A stretch of DNA of 5,184 bases. Origin: an uncultured Atopobium sp. Its GTDB lineage: Bacteria > Actinomycetota > Coriobacteriia > Coriobacteriales > Atopobiaceae. Shown in pieces: positions 1 to 5,184 of this stretch; position 1 is the stretch's first letter, and every line of letters begins with the position of its first letter. The notes beneath the pieces were generated by a model. The model was not told the DNA's origin. It was given only the letters and a program-made list of their open reading frames with translations, and searched no databases. Both the position numbers and the translations under genes were made by a program. The stretch spans positions 1-5,184 of the forward strand of contig CAKARF010000068.1 of the NCBI GenBank assembly GCA_916720465.1, written 5' to 3'.

Positions 1-1302
1 ATCAAGGAGCTCTTCCGTGCGCTCAATGACTGGCCCAACTCTCCTAGCTACATTCAGGAGCGCCTTGATTGGTACACCTCGTTTGGCTTGCAAAACTCTG
101 AAGAGGCTCTCTCCTCCTTTGTTGCTAAACAGCAAGCGGCAGTCTTCAAAGATACTGCCACGTACAACCAGGCTTTTCATAAGCTCTACGACACCAGCCA
201 GCCTCACCAAAGCGCCTGGTCACAGATGCAGAGTACCTATGACCAGCTGGTGGAACAGCAACACAGTAATGAAACAGCTGCTGCCCGCGTGGTTGGCCTT
301 GTAATAGAAACCAGACCTGACACTATTACGCCGGATAACCTACGCATGTTTAGGCAGCTTGGGTGCACCAAAATTCAAATTGGCATTCAAAGTACGCGTC
401 AAGAAATACTTGATGCAAACAAACGCCAGATGTCGGCCGCGCAGATTAAGCGAGCTTTCTCGCTCATCCGTTTGTACGGATTTAAAATCCATTCTCATCT
501 GATGGTTAATCTTCTTGGGGCAACACCAGAGGCAGATAAACAGGACTTCAAGACGTTTGTTACAGATCCAGGTTTTCTCCCTGACGAGATCAAGCTCTAC
601 CCCTGTGCGCTGGTGGCCGGAACACAGCTGGTGCAGAAGTATCGCGAAGGTGCGTGGCAACCATATGCCAAAGATGAGCTGGTAGACGTGCTTGTTCAAG
701 ACGTGCTTGCAACGCCTCCATACGTGCGTATTTCTCGCATGATTAGAGACATTAGCGCCACCGATATTCTGGTGGGAAACAAACATACCAACCTTCGTCA
801 GATGGTGGAGCAAGAGCTGGCCACCGAAGACGTCGCATGCCACGTACAGGAGATTCGTTTTAGAGAGATTAACCAGCAGCAGGTACGCGCCGCGGAACTT
901 ACCCTTCAAGACTTTGTTTACACTACCGCGGTCAGTGACGAGCACTTCCTGCAGTGGGTAACTGCCGACAATAAAATCGCAGGTTTCTGTAGGCTTTCAC
1001 TTCCCCACTGGGACAAACTGACCACTGGCGTATGTGATGTTACCGCCAATGAGCTGCTGGTACAGCCAGGTCAAGCCATGATCAGAGAGCTCCACGTGTA
1101 CGGACAGGCGCTTTCGCTGGGCTCAGAAGGAATGTCTGCTCAGCATCAGGGCTTGGGTCAAAAACTTCTTGCCAAAGCATCATCTATCGCAGCTGAGACG
1201 GGTTATACCAGTCTTAACGTTATCAGCTCAATTGGAACGCGAGCCTACTATCGCGCTCAAGGCTTTACTGATGCAGGCCTCTACCAGCAAAAAGCTCTGT
1301 AA
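1..1302 (+). CDS. elp3: Elp3-family tRNA U34 carboxymethyl-modification enzyme (radical SAM + GNAT), 5' truncated by window
   Basis: The frame is open from the first base to a TAA at 1300-1302, giving 433 visible residues. The start and the N-terminal part, which should carry the [4Fe-4S] cysteines, lie outside the window. Visible residues 103-107 read ETRPD and 121-131 read GCTKIQIGIQS, typical of the Elp3 radical SAM barrel; a KLYP segment and an RISRMIRDI segment follow, also as in Elp3. The C-terminal GNAT domain shows RELHVYG (362-368), the acetyl-CoA loop QHQGLGQKLL (381-390) and GTRAYYRAQGF (412-422), whose tyrosine pair matches the Elp3 acetyltransferase site. The family uses SAM and acetyl-CoA to start cm5U formation at tRNA wobble uridine, in the cytoplasm. 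In eukaryotes Elp3 works within Elongator; bacterial homologues act alone. An alternative start such as TTG at 88 is not credible, because homologous sequence continues upstream of it. No Elongator partner gene is nearby. The family call is firm; the exact tRNA substrates are inferred. Confidence 0.93.
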   Translation: MKELFRALNDWPNSPSYIQERLDWYTSFGLQNSEEALSSFVAKQQAAVFKDTATYNQAFHKLYDTSQPHQSAWSQMQSTYDQLVEQQHSNETAAARVVGLVIETRPDTITPDNLRMFRQLGCTKIQIGIQSTRQEILDANKRQMSAAQIKRAFSLIRLYGFKIHSHLMVNLLGATPEADKQDFKTFVTDPGFLPDEIKLYPCALVAGTQLVQKYREGAWQPYAKDELVDVLVQDVLATPPYVRISRMIRDISATDILVGNKHTNLRQMVEQELATEDVACHVQEIRFREINQQQVRAAELTLQDFVYTTAVSDEHFLQWVTADNKIAGFCRLSLPHWDKLTTGVCDVTANELLVQPGQAMIRELHVYGQALSLGSEGMSAQHQGLGQKLLAKASSIAAETGYTSLNVISSIGTRAYYRAQGFTDAGLYQQKAL

Positions 1303-1358
1303 AGGGGACGTGGCCTTGCACCTCTAGACAAGCTTTATACGCTTACTTCATACGTCGC
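1303..1358. other. Short intergenic gap between convergent elp3 and ahpF-like genes
   Basis: The 56 bases after the elp3 stop contain no ORF and no plus-strand hairpin with a T-run. Plus-strand transcripts would have to end at or beyond the shared hairpin at 1365-1395. Confidence 0.5.
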
Positions 1359-1395
1359 AAAAAAATGCCGAGAAGACCACTGATCTTCTCGGCAT
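1359..1395 (-). terminator. Rho-independent terminator of the ahpC-ahpF operon
   Basis: A perfect 12-bp inverted repeat (ATGCCGAGAAGA at 1365-1376, TCTTCTCGGCAT at 1384-1395) encloses a 7-base loop. On the minus strand the hairpin is followed by a run of seven T (A's at 1359-1365 on plus). It sits 38 bp beyond the stop of the AhpF-like gene. On the plus strand the hairpin is followed only by ATTCATGAGC, so it should be a poor terminator for elp3. Confidence 0.9.
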
Positions 1396-1433
1396 ATTCA
1401 TGAGCGTCACCCTCTCCTGGACGCGAATGAATT

Positions 1434-3077
1434 CTATGGAATCAGCGACAGAATCTGAGAGAGGCTCTTCTTGCCGAAGTCAACCTTCTGACCGTCGTTG
1501 ATAACCAAGCATGGAACACTCATGACATCGTAGGTGTCTTTGAGCTCCTTGAAGTGGTTGATGTCATAGACATCACAGGTGACCTGAGGGTTGTCTGCAG
1601 CAATACGCTGAGCCGCTACAACAACGTCTGGACACATGGTACAAGAAAGTCCTACCAAGACCTGCAGATGTGTCTTTGACTCGATGGCGGCAATGGATGC
1701 CTTATCCTCATCACTAATAGGCTGGCCAGGACCTGCGACGTTGTAGAGGCCAAGAACAAACGAAGTGAACTCATGGCCGCCGGGAACACCGTGGAACGCA
1801 AGACCTGTTGGCGCACCATCTTCTGCGCACACACGAACAACAGGAAGGTTCTTCTCGCCCGTGCCTGAAACCGTCTGAACGCTCAGCTTGTCAGTCATGG
1901 AAGAAAGCTCTTCCATGTAAGCTACGAGCTCCTCAGAGACAGGCCTCTGGTCCAGCTCCAACTGAAGCTCAAGCGGGCGAGCCATGCGCTCAAAGACAGC
2001 GTTGAGCTGTGCCTTCATGTCATCGGTGAAAAGCTCTCCAGAGTCAGAAGTGGTCTTAGCCGCTGAGGCCTCAGGGGCTTCCTTCTTGGACGAGATACGC
2101 GTGACGTTCATCTGCGGAACAAGGCCGGTCTTTTCTTGAGCGCGCTTAATGTAGCGCTCCATCTCGGTGGCGGTAGTTGCCGCCTGACCAATAGCCGTTG
2201 CAACCTGACGCAGTGGCTTCTGGCACACATCACCCGCACCAAAGAGGCCCTCACAGGTTGTTTCCTGGTGCTCATTGGTAATCAGATAGCCGTAGTCATC
2301 TGTCTGAGCCAGTTCTTTTACCAAGTCAGTCTCAGGCGCGTAACCCGCGAAGACAAAGACACCAATGGAATCGCCATCTTCTGGAGCAAAGGTGGTCTTC
2401 TCGCCTGTTTTCAGATTCTTGTATGTAATAGACCTGAGCGCAGAATCTCCAGCAACGGATTCAACCTGTGTGTTATAGAGAACCGTAATATTTGGATTGG
2501 TGCGAGCAGCTTCAGACGACGCAGGAGCGCAGGTAAACGCCTCCTCACGTACAAGAACGGTAACGTGCTTTGCATACTTGGTCAAAAACACGCTTTCCTC
2601 TGCAGCCGCAAAGCCTCCACCGATTACAAAGACTTCTTTGCCGGTAAAGAACTCACCGTCGCAGGTGGCACAATAGGCAACACCGTGACCTTGGTAGTCC
2701 TCTTCTCCCACAAATCCAATATGGCGAGGATGTGCTCCTGTGGCGAGAAGAACGGAGAGGCAGGGACGCTCGCCTTTAGTGGTGTGAACTACCTTGACAT
2801 CTCCGGACATGTCCAGGTCAGTGACTTCTGCCAGCAAAAACTCTGCGCCAAAGGCCTCAGCCTGCTTGCGCATAGTTTCCGAAAGCTCAGAACCACTGGT
2901 AGAGAAAACTCCCGGATAATTAACGACCTCATTAGTGATGGTGATCTGTCCGCCAAAATGGTCCTTCTCGACAACCAAAACACGGTAGCGAGCGCGGGCC
3001 AGATAGAGGGCGGCGGTGAGCCCTGCTGGCCCACCGCCGATAATCACCGCGTCGTAGAGGTCTTTGACGTCGGTCAT
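1434..3077 (-). CDS. AhpF-like flavoprotein disulfide reductase with permuted domain order (reductase then AhpF N-terminal-type module)
   Basis: 547 residues; start ATG at 3075-3077 with an AGGGAG ribosome site at 3084-3089. Residues 1-312 form a thioredoxin-reductase domain: FAD loop GGGPAG (14-19), redox-active CATC (136-139), pyridine-nucleotide loop GGGFAAAE (153-160) and the C-terminal FAD motif GAGDV (280-284). A Ser/Lys/Ala/Glu-rich linker covers about 325-347. Residues 348-547 resemble the N-terminal two-thioredoxin-fold module of E. coli AhpF, with GHEFTSFVLGL (434-444), a redox CTMC (479-482, AhpF has CHNC) and a likely cis-proline at VP (521-522). Classical AhpF has this module before the reductase, so the order is reversed. 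It probably passes electrons from NAD(P)H via FAD, CATC and CTMC to AhpC, encoded 17 bp upstream in the same operon. From memory, the family model TIGR03143 (AhpF homologue next to ahpC) fits this architecture. Residues aligning with the NADPH-specificity HRRxxxR of TrxB read VREEAFT, so NADH use is possible. Plain TrxB is excluded by the C-terminal module. Confidence 0.93.
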   Translation of the reverse strand: MTDVKDLYDAVIIGGGPAGLTAALYLARARYRVLVVEKDHFGGQITITNEVVNYPGVFSTSGSELSETMRKQAEAFGAEFLLAEVTDLDMSGDVKVVHTTKGERPCLSVLLATGAHPRHIGFVGEEDYQGHGVAYCATCDGEFFTGKEVFVIGGGFAAAEESVFLTKYAKHVTVLVREEAFTCAPASSEAARTNPNITVLYNTQVESVAGDSALRSITYKNLKTGEKTTFAPEDGDSIGVFVFAGYAPETDLVKELAQTDDYGYLITNEHQETTCEGLFGAGDVCQKPLRQVATAIGQAATTATEMERYIKRAQEKTGLVPQMNVTRISSKKEAPEASAAKTTSDSGELFTDDMKAQLNAVFERMARPLELQLELDQRPVSEELVAYMEELSSMTDKLSVQTVSGTGEKNLPVVRVCAEDGAPTGLAFHGVPGGHEFTSFVLGLYNVAGPGQPISDEDKASIAAIESKTHLQVLVGLSCTMCPDVVVAAQRIAADNPQVTCDVYDINHFKELKDTYDVMSVPCLVINDGQKVDFGKKSLSQILSLIP

Positions 3078-3083
3078 TGTAAG

Positions 3084-3089
3084 CTCCCT
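3084..3089 (-). promoter_or_regulatory. Ribosome binding site of the AhpF-like gene
   Basis: AGGGAG on the minus strand lies in the 17-bp gap between the ahpC stop and the next ATG, 6 bases before that ATG. The gap holds no promoter or terminator, so the two genes should be cotranscribed. Confidence 0.75.
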
Positions 3090-3094
3090 AAATC

Positions 3095-3658
3095 TTAGAG
3101 CTGACCAACAAGGTCAAGGCTTGGCTTCAGAGTCTCAGCGCCTGGCTGCCACTTAGCTGGGCAGACCTGATCGCCGTGCTCTGCGACAAACTGTGCAGCC
3201 TGGAGAAGACGGAGAAGCTCCTCAGCGTTACGGCCAATACCACCAGCAGTGACAAGCTCAACCTGAATGACGCCTTCTGGGTCAACGATGAAAGCACCGC
3301 GCTCAGCAAGGCCTGCGTCCTCAATAAGGACCTCAAAGTTCCTTGCAAGAACGTGAGCTGGGTCAGCGAGCATTGGGTAGGTTACCTTAGAGATACGCTC
3401 GGACTCCTCATGCCATGCCTTGTGAACAAACTCAGTGTCGCAGGAAACAGAGTAAACCTCTGCACCAGCAGCCTGGAACTTCTCATAGTTGTTTGCAAGA
3501 TCCTCAAGCTCAGTTGGGCAGACAAAGGTGAAGTCTGCTGGATAGAAGAAGAACAGGCTCCACTTGCCCAGTGTAGACTCCTTGCTTACCTCAGTGATGT
3601 TACCGTTGTGGAATGCGTTTACCTTAAAATCACCAATTTGCTTACCAATAAGAGACAT
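3095..3658 (-). CDS. ahpC: Alkyl hydroperoxide reductase subunit C (2-Cys peroxiredoxin)
   Basis: 187 residues, the same length as E. coli AhpC as I recall it, and colinear with it to the C-terminus (LKPSLDLVGQL). The peroxidatic cysteine is Cys47 in FYPADFTFVCPTE, with Thr44 and Arg120 in the usual active-site positions. The resolving cysteine is Cys166 in VCPAKW. GGIG at 139-142 corresponds to the GGLG motif of typical 2-Cys peroxiredoxins. The enzyme reduces H2O2, organic hydroperoxides and peroxynitrite in the cytoplasm, forming an intersubunit Cys47-Cys166 disulfide that an AhpF-type reductase reopens. That reductase is encoded directly downstream. Start ATG at 3656-3658 has AAAGGA at 3666-3671, 7 bases upstream. 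It is the first gene of the operon, behind a promoter at 3709-3736 with a Fur/PerR-like operator. Nothing is missing or unusual in the protein. Confidence 0.97.
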   Translation of the reverse strand: MSLIGKQIGDFKVNAFHNGNITEVSKESTLGKWSLFFFYPADFTFVCPTELEDLANNYEKFQAAGAEVYSVSCDTEFVHKAWHEESERISKVTYPMLADPAHVLARNFEVLIEDAGLAERGAFIVDPEGVIQVELVTAGGIGRNAEELLRLLQAAQFVAEHGDQVCPAKWQPGAETLKPSLDLVGQL

Positions 3659-3708
3659 AGTCAGTTCCTTTCTGTAAGTAAAACAACTTATAAAACGTGC
3701 TACTTAGG

Positions 3709-3736
3709 AGTTTACTCTCTTTAACTCTTTTGTCAA
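3709..3736 (-). promoter_or_regulatory. Sigma-70-type promoter of ahpC operon
   Basis: On the minus strand a perfect TTGACA -35 (3731-3736) is followed after 16 bases by TAAACT (3709-3714, 4 of 6 to TATAAT). Transcription would begin near 3702, leaving a leader of about 45 bases that contains the AAAGGA ribosome site of ahpC. Confidence 0.65.
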
Positions 3737-3739
3737 TAA

Positions 3740-3754
3740 CAATAATGATTACTA
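3740..3754 (-). promoter_or_regulatory. Candidate PerR/Fur-family operator upstream of ahpC
   Basis: On plus the 15 bases read CAATAATGATTACTA. They match 10 of the 14 defined positions of the PerR box TTATAATNATTATAA, including an exact TAAT-N-ATTA core. The site also contains ATAATGAT as in Fur boxes. It ends 3 bp upstream of the ahpC -35 hexamer, so a bound repressor would touch RNA polymerase. Peroxide control of ahpC by PerR is established in Firmicutes; here it is inferred from the site alone. The region is AT-rich, so a chance match is possible. Confidence 0.5.
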
Positions 3755-3765
3755 TTTATTTCCAC

Positions 3766-3797
3766 AAAAAGAAACAGGCCAGATTACTCTGACCTGT
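3766..3797 (-). terminator. Rho-independent terminator of tRNA-Val
   Basis: The arms at 3774-3783 (ACAGGCCAGA on plus) and 3788-3797 (TCTGACCTGT) pair over 10 bp with one G-U, around a 4-base loop. On the minus strand they are followed by TTTCTTTTT. It begins 7 bp past the tRNA CCA end and separates the tRNA from the ahpC promoter. Confidence 0.85.
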
Positions 3798-3804
3798 GAA
3801 CAGT

Positions 3805-3880
3805 TGGTGGGCGTTATAAGATTTGAACTTATGACCTCTTCCGTGTCAGGGAAGCGCTCGTCCCCCTGAGCTAAACGCCC
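3805..3880 (-). tRNA. tRNA-Val (anticodon GAC), CCA encoded
   Basis: 76 bases on the minus strand fold as a full cloverleaf. The acceptor GGGCGTT pairs perfectly with AACGCCC, followed by discriminator A and a genomically encoded CCA (3805-3807). The D stem is GCTC/GAGC with an 8-base loop. The anticodon stem CTTCC/GGAAG holds the loop CTGACAC, with anticodon GAC. The variable region has 5 bases, and the T stem ATAAG/CTTAT carries loop TTCAAAT. It reads GUC and GUU valine codons. It appears to be a single-gene unit with its own promoter and terminator. Confidence 0.97.
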
Positions 3881-3888
3881 GAATATGT

Positions 3889-3909
3889 TTGCTGCTGGGG
3901 ATGCAGCAA
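3889..3909 (-). repeat. Perfect inverted repeat in the tRNA-Val 5' leader
   Basis: TTGCTGC and GCAGCAA form a perfect 7-bp stem around a 7-base loop, ending 8 bases before the mature tRNA 5' end. It would form a hairpin in the precursor 5' leader that RNase P removes. It has no T-run on either strand, so it is not an intrinsic terminator. Confidence 0.6.
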
Positions 3910-3914
3910 GGGAT

Positions 3915-3943
3915 ATATTACGAGAAACCCGCCCCTCTTGCAA
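3915..3943 (-). promoter_or_regulatory. Probable promoter of tRNA-Val
   Basis: On the minus strand TTGCAA (3938-3943) and TAATAT (3915-3920) are 17 bp apart, each 4 of 6 to consensus. The predicted start is around 3908, about 28 bases before the tRNA. A perfect TTGACA at 3945-3950 is too far from this -10 (24 bp) to pair with it. Confidence 0.5.
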
Positions 3944-3950
3944 CTGTCAA

Positions 3951-4093
3951 ATGAAACTTTTTTTGAAATCTGCAAAAGATCGGTTCGTCGCAACATTGAT
4001 GGCTATTTAAATACCGCGGGCTATCAAATGAATGACTGCTTTTTAAACCCGTACGTCTTCTGCACCTCAATTATTAAAAAATAGGTAACTGGA
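3951..4093. other. AT-rich intergenic stretch without a supported gene
   Basis: The 143 bases between the tRNA promoter and the next promoter hold only very short frames: ATG at 3951 to TAA at 4010 (19 codons), and a frame open from 3875 to TAG at 4082-4084 with its first ATG at 4028. Neither has a ribosome binding site. I see no hairpin with a T-run and no repeat. Confidence 0.4.
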
Positions 4094-4122
4094 TTGTAAA
4101 AGCATACGGTCAGAAGTATTAT
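4094..4122 (+). promoter_or_regulatory. Promoter of the six-helix membrane protein gene
   Basis: TTGTAA (4094-4099) and TATTAT (4117-4122) are separated by 17 bp, a good vegetative-sigma match. Transcription would start near 4129, giving a leader of about 23 bases that includes the ribosome site AGGGAG at 4140-4145. Confidence 0.65.
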
Positions 4123-4151
4123 GGCAAGTTGTTCGATTGAGGGAGAAACTT

Positions 4152-4700
4152 ATGAACTTTCTGGAATATAACAAAGACGAGAAACTCTGCTTTAATTATA
4201 AGAAATCATGCGGTCTCTGGTTAATTGTTGTGGCTCTCATCATTTTTGCAGCTACCGTAATAGGTGGAAAGCAGATTATCAATATGTCCGTATTTAGCTT
4301 TGGATATGTTGCAGCCTTCTTATCAATAAATACAAATAAGAAAGTTCTCAATAAGTTTTCCGATGGTCCTTCAAGTAAGTTTCAGAACAAAATGTCTCTA
4401 TACGCTGTGATTTTCTTATTCATTTTGATGTTTTTATTAGGTGGACCATTTTTTGCAACTGAAAACTGGAGACTTATTTGGTTGGGTGCGTTAATGGCCA
4501 CGGCACTGCACTTTTTCCTCTATTACTTTGTGCACGGAAAATCGATGATTTATCTGGCAATACTCTGTGCCATCAATGTTGGTATAGGTTATATTTTTCC
4601 AGACATCCCACTGACAATAACTGCCTATATTGATGCGGCAATTAAACTTGGCTTTGGAATATACCTGTTCTTTTTCTCAAAGCCAACTCAACAAAAATAA
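4152..4700 (+). CDS. Six-helix integral membrane protein of unknown function (DUF6609-like)
   Basis: 182 residues from ATG at 4152, chosen because AGGGAG at 4140-4145 lies 6 bases upstream. An in-frame TTG at 4137 would overlap that site and is unlikely. Hydrophobic stretches at about 21-38, 43-60, 82-101, 108-128, 131-149 and 158-176 suggest six transmembrane helices. There is no signal peptide, and the tail is short and polar (SKPTQQK). Recognisable segments are GLWLIVVALI (21-30), SSKFQNKMS (74-82), LLGGPFF (95-101), ENWRLIWLGAL (104-114) and VHGKSMIYLAIL (127-138). From memory these resemble the DUF6609 family of small bacterial membrane proteins, whose function is unknown to me; no catalytic motif is visible. 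The gene is plainly richer in A/T than its neighbours, with many ATT, AAT, TTT and TTA codons, which hints at acquisition by transfer. It has its own promoter and seems monocistronic, with no clear terminator directly after the stop. Confidence 0.85.
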   Translation: MNFLEYNKDEKLCFNYKKSCGLWLIVVALIIFAATVIGGKQIINMSVFSFGYVAAFLSINTNKKVLNKFSDGPSSKFQNKMSLYAVIFLFILMFLLGGPFFATENWRLIWLGALMATALHFFLYYFVHGKSMIYLAILCAINVGIGYIFPDIPLTITAYIDAAIKLGFGIYLFFFSKPTQQK

Positions 4701-4707
4701 CCTTCGC

Positions 4708-4911
4708 CTAGAGACCGTGTGCGTCAAACGTGTCCTTAACCAGTGCAACAAGCATTGGTATAAACACAGCTACGCCTGCTAAGAGCATTGGATTGTCACG
4801 TACTTCCGGAATGTCCTGTAAGAAATTCTGCAGATCATAGACAAGACCAACGGCAACGGCAATAAGAATAGGTGCCAGAATAATCAAAATAGGATTTGGT
4901 GGTTTACGCAT
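4708..4911 (-). CDS. Small two-helix membrane protein, unknown function
   Basis: From ATG at 4909-4911 the frame gives 67 residues ending in TAG at 4708-4710. Residues 7-25 (rich in I, L, A, V) and 41-58 are hydrophobic and long enough to span a membrane. They are joined by a polar, acidic loop (DLQNFLQDIPEVRDN). The N-terminus, MRKPPNP, is basic, which favours it staying in the cytoplasm, and the tail DTFDAHGL is short. The frame extends upstream to a TTG at 4962 (84 residues), but the extra 17 residues have no ribosome site before them. The ATG has only a weak purine-rich AAAAGAAAG about 8 bases upstream. The stop is 7 bp from the convergent stop of the six-helix gene. Its upstream neighbour on the same strand ends 97 bp away, so it could be cotranscribed. 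I recognise no family. Regular composition and clean hydrophobic blocks argue it is a real gene. Confidence 0.65.
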   Translation of the reverse strand: MRKPPNPILIILAPILIAVAVGLVYDLQNFLQDIPEVRDNPMLLAGVAVFIPMLVALVKDTFDAHGL

Positions 4912-4973
4912 AAGGATGCTTTCTTTTACAAGTACTGCACACGCAGCGGTCCAATAGAGCAAAGATACGTATC

Positions 4974-4999
4974 AAGCCACATTCTGGCTTTTCTTTCTT
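4974..4999 (+). terminator. Weak hairpin with pyrimidine tract, possible plus-strand terminator
   Basis: AAGCCA (4974-4979) and TGGCTT (4985-4990) pair over 6 bp around a 5-base loop, followed on plus by TTCTTTCTT. It could stop transcripts running on from the six-helix gene, which has no other visible terminator, but it lies about 275 bp beyond the stop and the stem is short. Confidence 0.3.
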
Positions 5000-5008
5000 A
5001 CTTCTTCC

Positions 5009-5184
5009 CTACTTCTTACGCTTAACCTTAATTTGAATGCCAGAGGTCTCTGGACGAGACGATGTAGAAGCAACAGCGGGTTTCTCGCCATTTACAAAGG
5101 CAGAGAAACGCTGGCGGAAACGGTTCCACTTGTGGTAGATAGGCTCGTGGTCGTGAGATCTGAGACCCAAAAGCATGCTTGCTG
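5009..5184 (-). CDS. C-terminal end of an unidentified protein (5' end outside window)
   Basis: Reading the minus strand from the window edge, the frame is open for 57 complete codons to TAG at 5009-5011. It begins ASMLLGLRSHDHEPIYHKW and continues through NRFRQRFSAFVNGEK to a basic end, IQIKVKRKK. The section is hydrophilic, Arg/Lys-rich and includes a Ser/Thr/Pro stretch (residues 35-48), which suggests a flexible cytoplasmic tail. An ATG near 5176 has no ribosome site before it, so I treat the gene as continuing beyond the window. I cannot assign a family or function. Confidence 0.6.
   Translation of the reverse strand, partial: ASMLLGLRSHDHEPIYHKWNRFRQRFSAFVNGEKPAVASTSSRPETSGIQIKVKRKK

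Noticed and set aside
340..945. 201-codon minus-strand frame within elp3
   Set aside because: It is antisense to well-conserved Elp3 radical SAM sequence and has no protein features of its own.
2136..3098. 320-codon plus-strand reading frame opposite the AhpF-like gene
   Set aside because: It is antisense to a gene with clear motifs throughout. Its translation shows no recognisable domain, and it is explained by the codon pattern of the real gene.
3176..3724. 182-codon plus-strand frame opposite ahpC
   Set aside because: It is a shadow of ahpC and runs on through the ahpC promoter; no motif is visible.
3752..3943. 63-codon minus-strand frame over the tRNA
   Set aside because: It is translated from the tRNA-Val gene, its leader and its terminator, so it is not a protein gene.
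4011..4020. AT-rich and palindromic bits around 4005-4020 as a replication origin or operator
   Set aside because: They are single short palindromes with no iterated copies and no DnaA-box cluster.
3805..4700. tRNA-Val as an attachment site for a mobile island holding the six-helix gene
   Set aside because: Integrases usually use the tRNA 3' end, which here faces ahpC. The AT-rich gene lies on the 5' side. I see no integrase gene and no repeat of the tRNA end.

Overview
The window (5184 bp) looks like chromosomal DNA from a bacterium of moderate GC. The protein sequences, the encoded CCA on the tRNA, and the pairing of AhpC with a domain-permuted AhpF-like reductase suggest an anaerobe or microaerophile. 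My best guess is a coriobacterium of the Atopobium/Lancefieldella/Olsenella type, but this rests on general impression and not on a database match.

Layout. (1) Positions 1-1302, plus strand: the 3' part of an elp3-like gene (radical SAM plus GNAT tRNA wobble-uridine enzyme), cut by the window start. (2) Positions 1359-1395: a strong intrinsic terminator oriented for the minus strand. (3) Positions 1434-3658, minus strand: a two-gene peroxide-defence operon, ahpC followed 17 bp later by an AhpF-like flavoprotein. Its promoter is at 3709-3736, with a PerR/Fur-like operator just upstream at 3740-3754. (4) Positions 3766-3943, minus strand: tRNA-Val(GAC) with its own promoter, a leader hairpin and a terminator. 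(5) Positions 4094-4700, plus strand: an AT-richer gene for a six-helix membrane protein with a good promoter and ribosome binding site. (6) Positions 4708-4911, minus strand: a small two-helix membrane protein convergent with it. (7) Positions 5009-5184, minus strand: the C-terminal tail of a gene that starts outside the window.

Functionally, the centre is the peroxide-reducing pair. AhpC reduces H2O2 or organic hydroperoxides at Cys47/Cys166. The 547-residue flavoprotein should pass electrons from a pyridine nucleotide through FAD, the CATC disulfide and a C-terminal CTMC thioredoxin-fold module to AhpC. In classical AhpF the thioredoxin-fold module is N-terminal; here it follows the reductase domain.

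I found no CRISPR array, insertion sequence, phage gene or defence system. The most notable items are the permuted AhpF with altered nucleotide-binding residues, the putative peroxide-sensing operator, and the compositionally distinct membrane-protein gene beside the tRNA.
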